Assembly: GCA_964236495.1 (NCBI GenBank)
Contig: CAXSBR010000037.1
Coordinates: forward strand, 1 to 18,529
Source: CAXSBR01 sp964236495
GTDB lineage: Bacteria > Actinomycetota > Actinomycetes > Mycobacteriales > Jatrophihabitantaceae
Direction of reading: 5' to 3'
Length of the DNA: 18,529 nt
Shown here: piece by piece, positions 5,473-12,600 of the stretch
How the letters are laid out: each line of letters opens with the position of its first letter
Position numbering within the stretch: the first letter of the stretch is position 1
The notes under the pieces: model-generated
What the model saw: only the letters and a program-made list of their open reading frames with translations
What the model was told of the DNA's origin: nothing
Database searches by the model: none
Program-made: the position numbers and the translations under genes

Positions 5473-6243
5473 GTGACAGGTGTCGGTGCGGGCTCTGCTG
5501 CGACGGAGACGGTGTTGGCGTTGTATGTGGAGTTCGAAGACGCAGTGAACGCTGAGGACTGCGGGACCATCCAGCAGACGGCGGCGGTGCTGACGCGGTT
5601 GATCGCCACCGCGGTACCCGGTGCGCAGCAGGCCAGCATCACCATGGCCTGGCAGGGCAGGTTCCACAACGCAACCGCGACCGCGACGATGGCAGCTGAC
5701 TGGGACCGGCTGCAATATGAGCTGGGTAGCGGTCCCACCGTGACCGCTGGCAGCGGTGAGGTCGCTGTGCTGCGCTGCGACGATGTCCACGCCGAGGACC
5801 GGTGGCCCGAGTTCGCCCGCCACGCCCAGGTCCGGACCGGTGTGGTCAGTGTGCTGGCGATCGGCTTGTACTGCGAGCCGGAGTTGACCCAGTCGGCGGT
5901 GTTGACCCTGTACTCCACCCAGCCGGCGGCATTCGATGACACCGCCCAAGCCGTGGCCACACTGTTGGCCACATCCTGCGGTCGGGTGCTGGCTGTCGCC
6001 GCGTATCGCGACAAGATGGCCCACATACAACGCGCGTTGGACAGCAACCGTGAGATCGGCACCGCGATGGGGATCCTGATGGCCACCTCCAAGGTGACCC
6101 GCGACACCGCGTTCGCGTTGCTGCGTAGCACCAGCCAAAACGGCAACCGCAAACTCCTCGACATCGCCGCCGACGTAGTAGACACCGGCATCCTCCGCCC
6201 GCTCCCTGCCAAGCCGCGTTCGCCGAGTTCCAGCGGGCCCTGA
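5473..6243 (+). CDS. GAF and ANTAR domain transcription antitermination regulator
   Basis: The 256-residue product has a GAF sensor domain over roughly residues 10-165 (LQYELGSGPTVTAGSGEVAVL, then VRTGVVSVLAIGLYCEP) and a C-terminal ANTAR domain from about 175 to 235 (ALDSNREIGTAMGILMATSK, then the LLRSTSQNGNRKLLDIAADV helix). ANTAR domains bind paired RNA hairpins and prevent termination. In actinomycetes, GAF-ANTAR proteins usually respond to small ligands or stress. The GTG at 5473 follows GGAGGG. The tail after residue 240 is Pro/Ser-rich and probably disordered. No ANTAR-type double hairpin was recognised nearby, so its targets are probably elsewhere. The gene is intact. Confidence 0.85.
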   Translation: MTGVGAGSAATETVLALYVEFEDAVNAEDCGTIQQTAAVLTRLIATAVPGAQQASITMAWQGRFHNATATATMAADWDRLQYELGSGPTVTAGSGEVAVLRCDDVHAEDRWPEFARHAQVRTGVVSVLAIGLYCEPELTQSAVLTLYSTQPAAFDDTAQAVATLLATSCGRVLAVAAYRDKMAHIQRALDSNREIGTAMGILMATSKVTRDTAFALLRSTSQNGNRKLLDIAADVVDTGILRPLPAKPRSPSSSGP

Positions 6244-6330
6244 TCCAATAACGGCAGCATGAAGGCATCGCGCTGGCCAACGAGCGGGGTGCCGCTGAAC
6301 GTGGCTGTTTCCTCAAAGGACACGAGGTGG

Positions 6331-6666
6331 ATGGTGACTACCCGACGGTGGCTGGCACTCACCGGCCTGCTGCTGGTGACGGCAGCAGCGGCGATCCTGC
6401 TGTGGCCGCTACACGCGCCCGGACTACGGGGTACAGCGCTACGCCCCCGATATTCCCAATTCACGGTTGCCGTCGCAAGATTCAGTCCGGGCTCACCCAC
6501 CTTGGCCGAGCTGGGCATTGCGATCCCGGCGCGCACCGTTGACCACCGACGAGAAGCGGTCGCCGTCCTGGGCGTACCCGGCGTGCTGCTAGCCGTATCT
6601 GCCAGATTCCGTCGGCGCCGGCCACCTCAGACACTGCCCTCCAAGCCGCCTCGACCATCTCTGTAG
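6331..6666 (+). CDS. Small hypothetical membrane protein (111 aa)
   Basis: The ATG at 6331 has AAAGGA about ten bases and a GAGG closer upstream. Residues 7-25 form a hydrophobic span (LALTGLLLVTAAAAILLWP) after a short basic N-terminus. Residues 83-95 (VAVLGVPGVLLAV) form a second, shorter hydrophobic segment followed by RFRRRRPP, a strong positive-inside signal. A topology with both ends cytoplasmic and about 55 extracellular residues fits. Family not recognised. It follows the GAF-ANTAR gene on the same strand by 87 bp and is closed by the hairpin at 6679-6716. Confidence 0.6.
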   Translation: MVTTRRWLALTGLLLVTAAAAILLWPLHAPGLRGTALRPRYSQFTVAVARFSPGSPTLAELGIAIPARTVDHRREAVAVLGVPGVLLAVSARFRRRRPPQTLPSKPPRPSL

Positions 6667-6678
6667 CAGCGACGGCAC

Positions 6679-6716
6679 CGCGACCCGTAGATAACATCCT
6701 TTATCTACGGGTCGCG
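6679..6716. terminator. Perfect 16-bp inverted repeat, probable terminator
   Basis: CGCGACCCGTAGATAA (6679-6694) and TTATCTACGGGTCGCG (6701-6716) are exact reverse complements around a six-base loop (CATCCT). It begins 13 bases after the small membrane protein stop. The length and perfection make this a very stable hairpin. Because the sequence is symmetrical it could terminate transcription from both sides. No T-run follows. Confidence 0.75.
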
Positions 6717-6855
6717 AACATCAGGTGTCAGGCCTTGCGACGCTGCGCCAAGATGTCACCGCAGGCAGCCGCGAAGTTGTCACCGGGCGACGGGTGCGGC
6801 TGTTCCGCAAGCTAACGGCGACCGGATCGGGTATTTCATCTTAGATTGTTGATCG

Positions 6856-6966
6856 TTATCGCGACTCGATGTTTGCGATCCGGGCCTCAAGCTCGGCGAC
6901 ACGGTCGTGCAGCGCGAGCAGCTCAAGATAGACAGCCCTCGGAACGTAAGTCCGTCGCTGAGACAT
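6856..6966 (-). CDS. Mini-protein with coiled-coil-like helix (36 aa)
   Basis: ATG 6966 to TAA 6856-6858 encodes MSQRRTYVPRAVYLELLALH, then DRVAELEARIANIESR. The second half has a leucine/isoleucine heptad pattern (VAELEARIANIE) typical of a short coiled coil. Codon third positions fit the window. The same frame is open upstream to a TAG at 7009-7011, and beyond it reads GDYGHLVGILDRLDRRTG, so this may be the C-terminal end of a longer, interrupted gene. A weak GGAG lies 13-16 bases before the ATG. Family not recognised. Confidence 0.4.
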   Translation of the reverse strand: MSQRRTYVPRAVYLELLALHDRVAELEARIANIESR

Positions 6967-7011
6967 ACGGGCGAGGAAGCTCCGGCGCGTCTCACCCGCG
7001 CGGGGGACCTA

Positions 7012-7224
7012 CCCAGTACGCCGATCCAGTCGATCCAAAATGCCCACGAGGTGACCGTAGTCACCGGTCGTACCCGATGGAGCGCTTGGCGGTGGCGCTG
7101 GTCCGCAGAGGTAGCGCTTCCAGTAGTGCAACGTCGACCGGGTACTCGGGGACGGGCGGCAGGTTGAGTTTGCCGAGCGCACCGGGCGGTAATCAGGCGA
7201 GCCTTCCCTGCCTGGCGGCAGCCG
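7012..7224 (-). other. Stretch before the VIT gene with minus-strand coding-like end
   Basis: The minus-strand frame that ends at TAG 7009-7011 closes with a protein-like GDYGHLVGILDRLDRRTG, but its upstream part is Pro/Ser/Arg-rich and less convincing. I see no complete gene. The upstream end may contain the VIT promoter; no clear hexamers were found. Confidence 0.25.
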
Positions 7225-7956
7225 GTGTGCGTGGTTCAGTGGTGTGATGGGTGTCGACGAGGACAGCATGCCGTCACCGGCTCAGGTGCTGGCCGGCTGA
7301 ATTGGTTACGTGCCGGGGTGTTAGGTGCCAACGATGGGATCGTTTCGGTTGCCGGGATCGTGGTCGGGGTGGCTGGGGCGACTGCATCCCGCGGTCCGAT
7401 CTTCACCGCGGGTCTGGCCGGTCTGGTGGCGGGTGCGGTGTCGATGTCGCTGGGTGAGTATGTGTCGGTCAGCAGCCAACGCGACAGTGAAACAGCCCAG
7501 CTGGAGCAGGAGAAACGGGAACTCGCCGAAACCCCCGCTACCGAACTTGCCGAGCTGACTGCGCTGTATGAGGCCAAGGGGCTGTCCGCGCCAACAGCGC
7601 ATACCGTCGCCACCGAACTCACCGCTCATGACCCGCTCGCCGCGCACTTGGACGCCGAACTGCACCTGGACCCCGACGACCTGGCAAACCCTGTCCAGGC
7701 AGCTGCCGCGTCGGCGTTGGCGTTCACCGTGGGCGCCCTGCTGCCTCTTGTGGCGATTCTGCTGCCCCCGCCGGCCTGGCGGGTGCCGGTCACGTTCGTG
7801 GCTGTCCTGCTCGCCCTCGGGATCGCCGGCGCTGTCGGCGCCCGGATCGGTGGCAGCACCGTGCGCCGTGCGGTGGCTCGTGTCGTCATCGGCGGAGCGA
7901 TCGGGCTCGCCTTCACCTACGGCGTGGGCCACCTATTCGGTACCGCCATCGGATGA
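7225..7956 (+). CDS. VIT1/CCC1-family transporter (iron/manganese)
   Basis: The product belongs to the VIT1/CCC1 family, which moves Fe2+ or Mn2+ across membranes. The signature WLRAGVLGANDGIVSVAGIV begins near residue 28, followed by a second hydrophobic span and SLGEYVSVSSQRDSE, then a charged cytoplasmic helical hairpin (LEQEKRELAETPATELAEL and onward). In this family the hairpin Glu residues bind metal. Three further membrane spans follow (residues about 155-243). The start is uncertain: GTG 7225 keeps the frame but gives an odd Cys-rich N-terminus. An ATG at 7247 lies in another frame and would need a one-base deletion to join. The core from RLNWLRAG onward is intact. Confidence 0.85.
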   Translation: MCVVQWCDGCRRGQHAVTGSGAGRLNWLRAGVLGANDGIVSVAGIVVGVAGATASRGPIFTAGLAGLVAGAVSMSLGEYVSVSSQRDSETAQLEQEKRELAETPATELAELTALYEAKGLSAPTAHTVATELTAHDPLAAHLDAELHLDPDDLANPVQAAAASALAFTVGALLPLVAILLPPPAWRVPVTFVAVLLALGIAGAVGARIGGSTVRRAVARVVIGGAIGLAFTYGVGHLFGTAIG

Positions 7957-8110
7957 CCGATAGGCGACCATGACCGGGCATTGAGCAGTTCCGGCCTGTT
8001 GATGGGTCCGGGGGAGCGGGACCGACACGGGGGCCTAATTCACATGATCTTTTAAGGATTGCCGGGCAGACTTCTTCATGGGTGGCCGGCCGCGCCGCCG
8101 AGGAGGATCC

Positions 8111-9061
8111 ATGATGATCTACCCGGAATTGGTCGCCGCTGACCATCCCGAGGCTGCAGCGTTGTCAGCGCTTGCCGGCACCCGCTCCTTGCCCCGCCGC
8201 CTGCTCCGCGGCCGCGCGCTCGCTGCGGTCGTAGCGGGAGTCGCTTTCGCGCTGGCTGGGCTGAGCACGGGTGCGCCGGCACGGGCAGCGACGACGACCG
8301 CCGCGGCGTTCGTCGCGCCTGCCGGGTCGGCGTCAGCGCGGCTGCCCGGTGGGCGGTGGCTGGTGGTTGGTGGTTGCGCAGCCGGGCACTGCCCGTCGGT
8401 GTTGACCGCCGCGGAAATCTATAACCCCGCCACCGGACAGGCCGTCCCCACCGGGTGCACGATCACACCGCACGGGTACGCCACCCTGACCGTGTCCTCG
8501 GGTAAGGCACTGCTAGCCGGTGGATGCTCCGGCCGGCTGTGCGGATCGCCGAACCCCACAGCCGAGCTGTGGGACCCGGCCACCGGTGCGTGGACCGGCA
8601 CCGGCACGATGCTCAGCGACCCAACCACCGGCGTCAGCCCCGAACATGCCTCCGCGGTGCTGCTCAGCTCCGGTGCAGTGCTGGTCGCCGGAGGGGTCAA
8701 CTACTCCGCCGTCGCGCAGACCTGGAACCCCACCACCGGTATGTGGACGGCCACCAGCCCGATGCGCTCACCCCGCGAGTCGTTCACCCTCACCACCCTG
8801 CCTTCCGGGCTGGTCCTGGCCGCGGGCGGTTGCGCCTACTACTACTGCGAGACGATCCTGGGCTCAGCCGAGCTGTACCACCCCGTCAGCAGGACCTGGA
8901 CGACGACCGGCAGCATGATCCACGCCCGCTACAACCACGCCGCGACGCTGCTGCCTACCGGACAGGTTCAGGTCACCGGCGGAACCACAGCCGACGGCAC
9001 AGCCGCCACGACCACCGAGCTGTACACCCCCACCACCGGCACCTGGGCCGCCAAGAAGTAA
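8111..9061 (+). CDS. Secreted Kelch-type beta-propeller protein
   Basis: The 316-residue product has a long N-terminus and then a signal or anchor segment around residues 35-62 (RRLLRGRALAAVVAGVAFAL, then GLSTGAPARA). A predicted export cleavage follows ARA. The mature part carries repeated Kelch/galactose-oxidase-like units, each with a GG pair and a W-P-TG(A/M/T)W turn. Examples are WLVVGGCAAGHC, AEIYNPATGQA, LLAGGCSGRLCG, AELWDPATGAWTGTG, VLVAGGVNYS and AELYHPVSRTWTTTG. At least five units are visible, fewer than a full seven-blade propeller. Paired Cys in the loops suggest disulfides. ATG 8111 follows AGGAGG. A surface or extracellular binding role is likely; no catalytic residues are evident. 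Confidence 0.8.
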   Translation: MMIYPELVAADHPEAAALSALAGTRSLPRRLLRGRALAAVVAGVAFALAGLSTGAPARAATTTAAAFVAPAGSASARLPGGRWLVVGGCAAGHCPSVLTAAEIYNPATGQAVPTGCTITPHGYATLTVSSGKALLAGGCSGRLCGSPNPTAELWDPATGAWTGTGTMLSDPTTGVSPEHASAVLLSSGAVLVAGGVNYSAVAQTWNPTTGMWTATSPMRSPRESFTLTTLPSGLVLAAGGCAYYYCETILGSAELYHPVSRTWTTTGSMIHARYNHAATLLPTGQVQVTGGTTADGTAATTTELYTPTTGTWAAKK

Positions 9062-9148
9062 GCGCCGTCTACAGGGCCTGCTCGACCGGGGCCGCGCGTC
9101 TTTCCCCTCGAACAGCTACGTCATTAACCCGGCCACCGTGGAGGGGCC

Positions 9149-9307
9149 ATCTCCGATAACGCTCGAACCCCCGCCCCGCCGGACACGACCTTCACCGCGT
9201 TTGATCGCGACTGGCATCAGCGTCCAATCACCCAGCCCGTCGAGCTCGACGAACAGCGCCGATTACTCGACGTCGCTGAGGAGGAAGTCGATCCCGCCGG
9301 TCGCTGA
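9149..9307 (+). pseudogene. Small ORF (52 codons) whose start codon appears to be ATC
   Basis: A well-placed GGAGGGG is followed by ATC TCC GAT AAC and a coding-like frame with mixed, acidic sequence (TAFDRDWHQRPITQPVELDE, then RRLLDVAEEEVDPAGR), ending in TGA at 9305-9307. If ATC were ATG the product would begin MSDNARTP, a natural start. No other start codon lies in the frame before an upstream TAA. Its last 45 bases overlap the EthD fragment on the other strand. It may be a gene with a mutated start or a chance frame. Confidence 0.33.
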
Positions 9308-9424
9308 GGTCATCGCGTCGTGAGCCAGGGCCTGGCCTTCGGGGCTGCTCAGCGCGGCGACTGCGGTGTTGTAGTCGGCGAAGTACAGGTCTGCTGTGCG
9401 CCATTTAGGGGTGGCGCCGCCCAG
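9263..9424 (-). pseudogene. Fragment of an EthD-family protein (C-terminal half)
   Basis: Fifty-three codons read GGATPKWRTADLYFADYN, then AVAALSSPEGQALAHD, then ATGGIDFLLSDVE before TAA at 9263-9265. This is the C-terminal half of the dimeric ferredoxin-like EthD family (about 100 residues), associated with degradation of ethers and with small oxidative pathways. In-frame stops lie just upstream (TAA at 9425-9427 and another shortly before), and no frame supplies the N-terminal half before the neighbouring lipoprotein gene ends at 9498. It is a truncated remnant. Confidence 0.6.
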
Positions 9425-9497
9425 TTAATCAAAGCGGTCTCGTTATGGCCGAGGAATGCACCTGACGTGCGCTGCAGACGGGCTCGCTGCGATGAGT

Positions 9498-10310
9498 TCA
9501 GCGGAGGTAGACGCGGCCGACGGCGAGGCGGCAGGCCTGGTAGCCGTACTTCTTGCCACGCTGGATGAGCGGCTTGGTCTGGTTGGGTGGGTAGACGCGT
9601 AACTGGGTGCCGGTGCGGGCGCCCGGGCATTGCGGGTCCGGATCGGTGTCGACGGCGGAGACGACGAAGTAGGCGGAGTGACCGGGGCGCACGGTGATCA
9701 CCTTCGATCGCCCGGTGGGCGGGAGTTGAGAGTTCCGGGCGGCGGCGTGTTGCACGATGTGTCGGGCCGCGTTGAGCACTGAGACTCCGGGGTAGCCGAG
9801 CATGGTGCAGGGCCGGCTGCCTGTGTTCGTCAACGGATAGGTGGTGTATGCGGTGCCGCCGGCACCGTTGCCGTCGCCTGCACCGAGGCGAAGCTGGGAG
9901 GTGCGACAACCCGACACCGACGCCGACCGCGACGGCGACGGCGTGTGCGTTGCCGACTGCGTCGCGCCGGCGGTGTGCGTCTGGGCGGTGGTTGCCGGCG
10001 ACGTGCTGGGGTTCGACGCTGGAACCGATGACGACCGGTCCGACGACGGCGTCGCGGTGACCGTGCGTGTCTGTGTCGTCGACACCGGCGGTGTGCTGTC
10101 GCTGGGCGCCGCCGCCGAGGACGAGGTACCGGCACTGTGGGCGTCGGTCGACGACGCGCAGCCGGTCAGCAGGCCGGCTACCGCCAGCGCGACGGGAACG
10201 CCCGTGAGCAGGCGTCGAAGCTGTGGCCGGCTGTCCCGGGCTGGACCGGTCGCGCGTACATACTCACTCACCATAGGGCGGACCATAGCTGCGTAGGGCG
10301 CACCGGACAT
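9498..10310 (-). CDS. DUF4232-domain lipoprotein
   Basis: The N-terminus has basic residues (RPQLRRLL), a hydrophobic run and a lipobox, LLTGC, with the lipidated Cys at residue 51 of the longest frame. A Ser/Thr/Pro-rich linker of about 80 residues follows. The C-terminal domain (about residues 133-270) matches the DUF4232 pattern: CRTSQLRLGAGDGNGAGGTA, then YPLTNTGSRPCTMLGYPGVS and VRPGHSAYFVVSAVDT. Four C-terminal-domain cysteines could form disulfides. The protein should be anchored outside the cell membrane; the domain's function is unknown. Alternative starts at 10286 and 10274 are possible, and none has a clear Shine-Dalgarno. Confidence 0.82.
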   Translation of the reverse strand: MSGAPYAAMVRPMVSEYVRATGPARDSRPQLRRLLTGVPVALAVAGLLTGCASSTDAHSAGTSSSAAAPSDSTPPVSTTQTRTVTATPSSDRSSSVPASNPSTSPATTAQTHTAGATQSATHTPSPSRSASVSGCRTSQLRLGAGDGNGAGGTAYTTYPLTNTGSRPCTMLGYPGVSVLNAARHIVQHAAARNSQLPPTGRSKVITVRPGHSAYFVVSAVDTDPDPQCPGARTGTQLRVYPPNQTKPLIQRGKKYGYQACRLAVGRVYLR

Positions 10311-10452
10311 GGAGCAGTTATGAAACAGCCGCCGAATCGATAGTCGTACGCGACCAAATCATCCGCAGCAGCCCCCTACCTGACCGGGCTGACCGCCCTT
10401 CGAGCCGACGATCGCCGAACGGGATGGCGCAGATCAGCGGCGGTAAGCAACG

Positions 10453-11196
10453 TCAGCGGCAGCCGCGTGCCCGATCAGCGTTGGTTTGTGGGACGCAGTA
10501 CGACGCGGGCGGCTTGGTCACCGGGGGGTTGGTCCAGGCGATGGTGTGGCGAAACGCGAGTCGGTGGCGGGTGGCTGCCCCTGGCATGACGTCATCGAGG
10601 AGTAGCCGCAACCCGTCGAAGGAGAGTGTGGGATCTCGGACCGGAAACGGCGGCGGCTGCACTGCCACCGTGCTCTGCCAGGGATGCTTCACGTACCCGA
10701 TGATTGGGTTGGTGACCATCGAGGTGAGGTCCCACGCGTGATCTTGAAAGGTCCGGGGCGCAGCGAGTCCGACGGCGACGAACCGTCCGCCGGGTGTGAG
10801 CCGTCGTCGTACCTGGCGGAGTGTCTCGGCCACGTCAAGGTGGTGCAGGAAGGCGACCATCGTCACCAGGTCGAACGTCTCTTCTTCGCCGCCAGCCCAG
10901 TCGCCGCCCGTGATCGTGACGTTGGACAGACCTGCGCAGCGACGCTTCGCCTGCTCGCGCATGGTGTCGTCGGTGTCGTTGCCGATGACCCGCGTGACGT
11001 GGGGTGCCAGAGCGGCGACCAGCTCACCTCGACCGCATCCGACGTCGAGCGCTGTCCGGCATGGCTCGGGCAGATTCGCGAGAATCCAACTGTGGAAGTG
11101 GTCGTTGTGGCTCCAGGGGTGCCGTGCGTTCAGCCGTGCCATCCCCGCCGACAGGGCTCCGCCGGCGAACGTCCCGGCCCGTCGCCTCAGCGCCAT
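10453..11196 (-). CDS. Class I SAM-dependent methyltransferase
   Basis: The 247-residue product has a Rossmann-type methyltransferase core: motif I ALDVGCGRGELVAAL (about 49-63), motif II with IGNDTDDTM, DWAGGEEETFDLVTMVAFLH with the HHLD motif 4, and RRLTPGGRFVAVGL. These bind S-adenosylmethionine. The C-terminal half lacks a recognisable substrate domain. The final 25 residues are Pro/Cys-rich and may be an extension after the normal end near AWTNP. ATG 11196 has AGGA at acceptable spacing. It lies upstream of the lipoprotein on the same strand, 143 bp apart, and just left of the IS30 element. Methyl acceptor unknown. Confidence 0.82.
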   Translation of the reverse strand: MALRRRAGTFAGGALSAGMARLNARHPWSHNDHFHSWILANLPEPCRTALDVGCGRGELVAALAPHVTRVIGNDTDDTMREQAKRRCAGLSNVTITGGDWAGGEEETFDLVTMVAFLHHLDVAETLRQVRRRLTPGGRFVAVGLAAPRTFQDHAWDLTSMVTNPIIGYVKHPWQSTVAVQPPPFPVRDPTLSFDGLRLLLDDVMPGAATRHRLAFRHTIAWTNPPVTKPPASYCVPQTNADRARGCR

Positions 11197-11299
11197 CGGT
11201 CGATCCTGCCATCGCACCCACCGTCTCTGGCCACGTCGGAGACGCGCCCAGCTAGAACGACCGTTTTCAGCGGGGAGGTTGTCCCTCAGGGGGAAGCTT

Positions 11300-11322
11300 G
11301 GGTTCTTGCCGTGATCGCAACA
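11300..11322 (+). repeat. Left terminal inverted repeat of the IS30 element
   Basis: Starts GGGTTCTTGCCGTGATCGC and ends AACA. It pairs with 12492-12514, with mismatches at 4 of 23 positions. The best-conserved inner part is ATCGCAACA. Confidence 0.75.
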
Positions 11323-11364
11323 TCTGACTGAGTGGGGGTGTTGGTCATCCGGTTTGCTAACCAC

Positions 11365-12502
11365 ATGATCACCGGAAACGTGCAGGTGTCTTGGGCTGAG
11401 CTGCAGCGGGGCGAGTTCATCAGCGATGCGGCGGTGACGGCGGGTACGTATCGCAAGCAGGGCACTCGGTGGGTCATCGCCAACGGTGGTGTGCGTCCGC
11501 GTTGGGGGGCGCGATCTGAAGGGCCGCTGCCTGACGTTCACCGAGCGTGAGCAGATCGGGCTGGCCCGAGCCGCGGGCGGTTCGATCCGAGCTATTGCCG
11601 CGCAGCTGGGTCGTAGCCCGCCGACGATCAGCCGGGAGTTGCACCGCAACCGAGAAGTCGGTGGCGGTTACCTGGCCAGCTCGGCGCACGCCATGGCCTA
11701 CCACCGGGCGTCCCGGCCGAAGCCGGCGAAGCTGGCGGTGAACCTGGCGCTGCGGGCAAAGGTCGAGCACGATCTGGAGAAGAAGTACTCACCGGAGCAG
11801 ATCACCGGCCGGTTGCGGGTGGAGTTCCCCGACGACCCGGAGATGCGGGTGTCACCCGAAACGATCTACCAGTCGCTCTATGTCCAGTCGCGTGGCGCGT
11901 TACGCGGCGATTTGGCGGTGTGTTTGCGCACCGGCCGCGCGTTGCGGCACCCCAGTCGTGCACCCGGGCAACGGAAGAACCGGATCCCGAACATGATCAA
12001 TATCGTCGACCGTCCAGCCGAGGTTGAGGACCGTGCGGTACCCGGCAACTGGGAGGGCGATCGGATCATCGGTAAGCAGAACCAGACCGCGATAGGCACC
12101 CTCGTCGAACGCCAAACCGGCTACCTGATGCTGCTGCACCTGCCCGACGGTTACAAGCCCGAGCAGGTCCGTGACGTGCTCGCCGCGAAGATCAAGACCT
12201 TCCCTCCGTCGCTGCGCCTGTCGCTGACTTGGGACCAGGGCCCGGAGATGCGCGACTGGAAACACGTCTCCGTCGATGCCGGTATCGACATCTACTTCTG
12301 CGACCCGCGCTCACCCTGGCAGCGTGGCACCAACGAGAACATCAACGGCCTGCTCCGCCAGTATTTTCCCAAGGGCACCGACCTGTCGATCCACTCCGCC
12401 GACGACCTCGACTGGGTAGCGCAGCAACTCAACGACCGACCCCGCAAATGACTAGCGTTCAAGAAGCCGATCGAACTCATCGGCCACCTGCTGTTGCGAT
12501 GA
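11365..12502 (+). pseudogene. IS30-family transposase with a frameshift and an in-frame stop
   Basis: The frame from ATG 11365 reads MITGNVQVSWAELQRGEF, then TAGTYRKQGTRWVIANGGVR, and loses register at a run of six G (11504-11509). Deleting one G gives RWGRDLKGRCLTFTERE, joining the open frame 11486-12451. That frame holds the helix-turn-helix (IRAIAAQLGRSPPTISREL) and the DDE catalytic core: WEGDRIIGK, LTWDQGPEM and WQRGTNENINGLLRQYF, all with their acidic residues. It then stops at TGA (12449-12451) after LNDRPRK. The same frame continues LAFKKPIELIGHLLLR to TGA 12500-12502, the usual IS30 end. The corrected length is 379 codons including the stop, a normal size. As read, only 11486-12451 (GTG start, 321 aa) would be translated. 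Confidence 0.85.
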
Positions 12503-12514
12503 CCGCCAGAATCC
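12492..12514 (-). repeat. Right terminal inverted repeat of the IS30 element
   Basis: Read outward-in on the minus strand it begins GGATTCTGGCGGTCATCGC and ends AACA, matching the left end in 19 of 23 positions. It overlaps the ancestral TGA of the transposase at 12500-12502. Confidence 0.75.
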
Positions 12515-12600
12515 GCCGGAAGGTGTACCGGGACAGCTGCCGCTCAGGCAACATCGGGCGCGATCACTGCGCGCGGCCATCCAGCATCTAGCCTGCTGAG

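Larger units (their letters stand above)
11300..12514 (+). mobile_element. IS30-family insertion sequence with both ends present
   Basis: The element is 1215 bp, bounded by 23-bp imperfect inverted repeats (19 of 23 matching) and containing one IS30-type transposase frame. The right repeat overlaps the natural end of the transposase. I found no convincing target duplication next to the ends as drawn, and the outer boundaries may be off by a few bases. The transposase is interrupted twice, so this copy is probably not autonomous. Confidence 0.8.

Noticed and set aside
5286..6536. A 416-codon minus-strand open frame
   Set aside because: It is antisense to the GAF-ANTAR gene; its Ser/Arg/Thr-rich translation has no domain and arises from the G/C third-position bias of the real gene.
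11504..11509. Programmed frameshifting at the G run of the IS30 transposase
   Set aside because: The required shift is +1, no slippery pattern or stimulatory stop is visible, and IS30 transposases are normally one frame; a one-base insertion is simpler.
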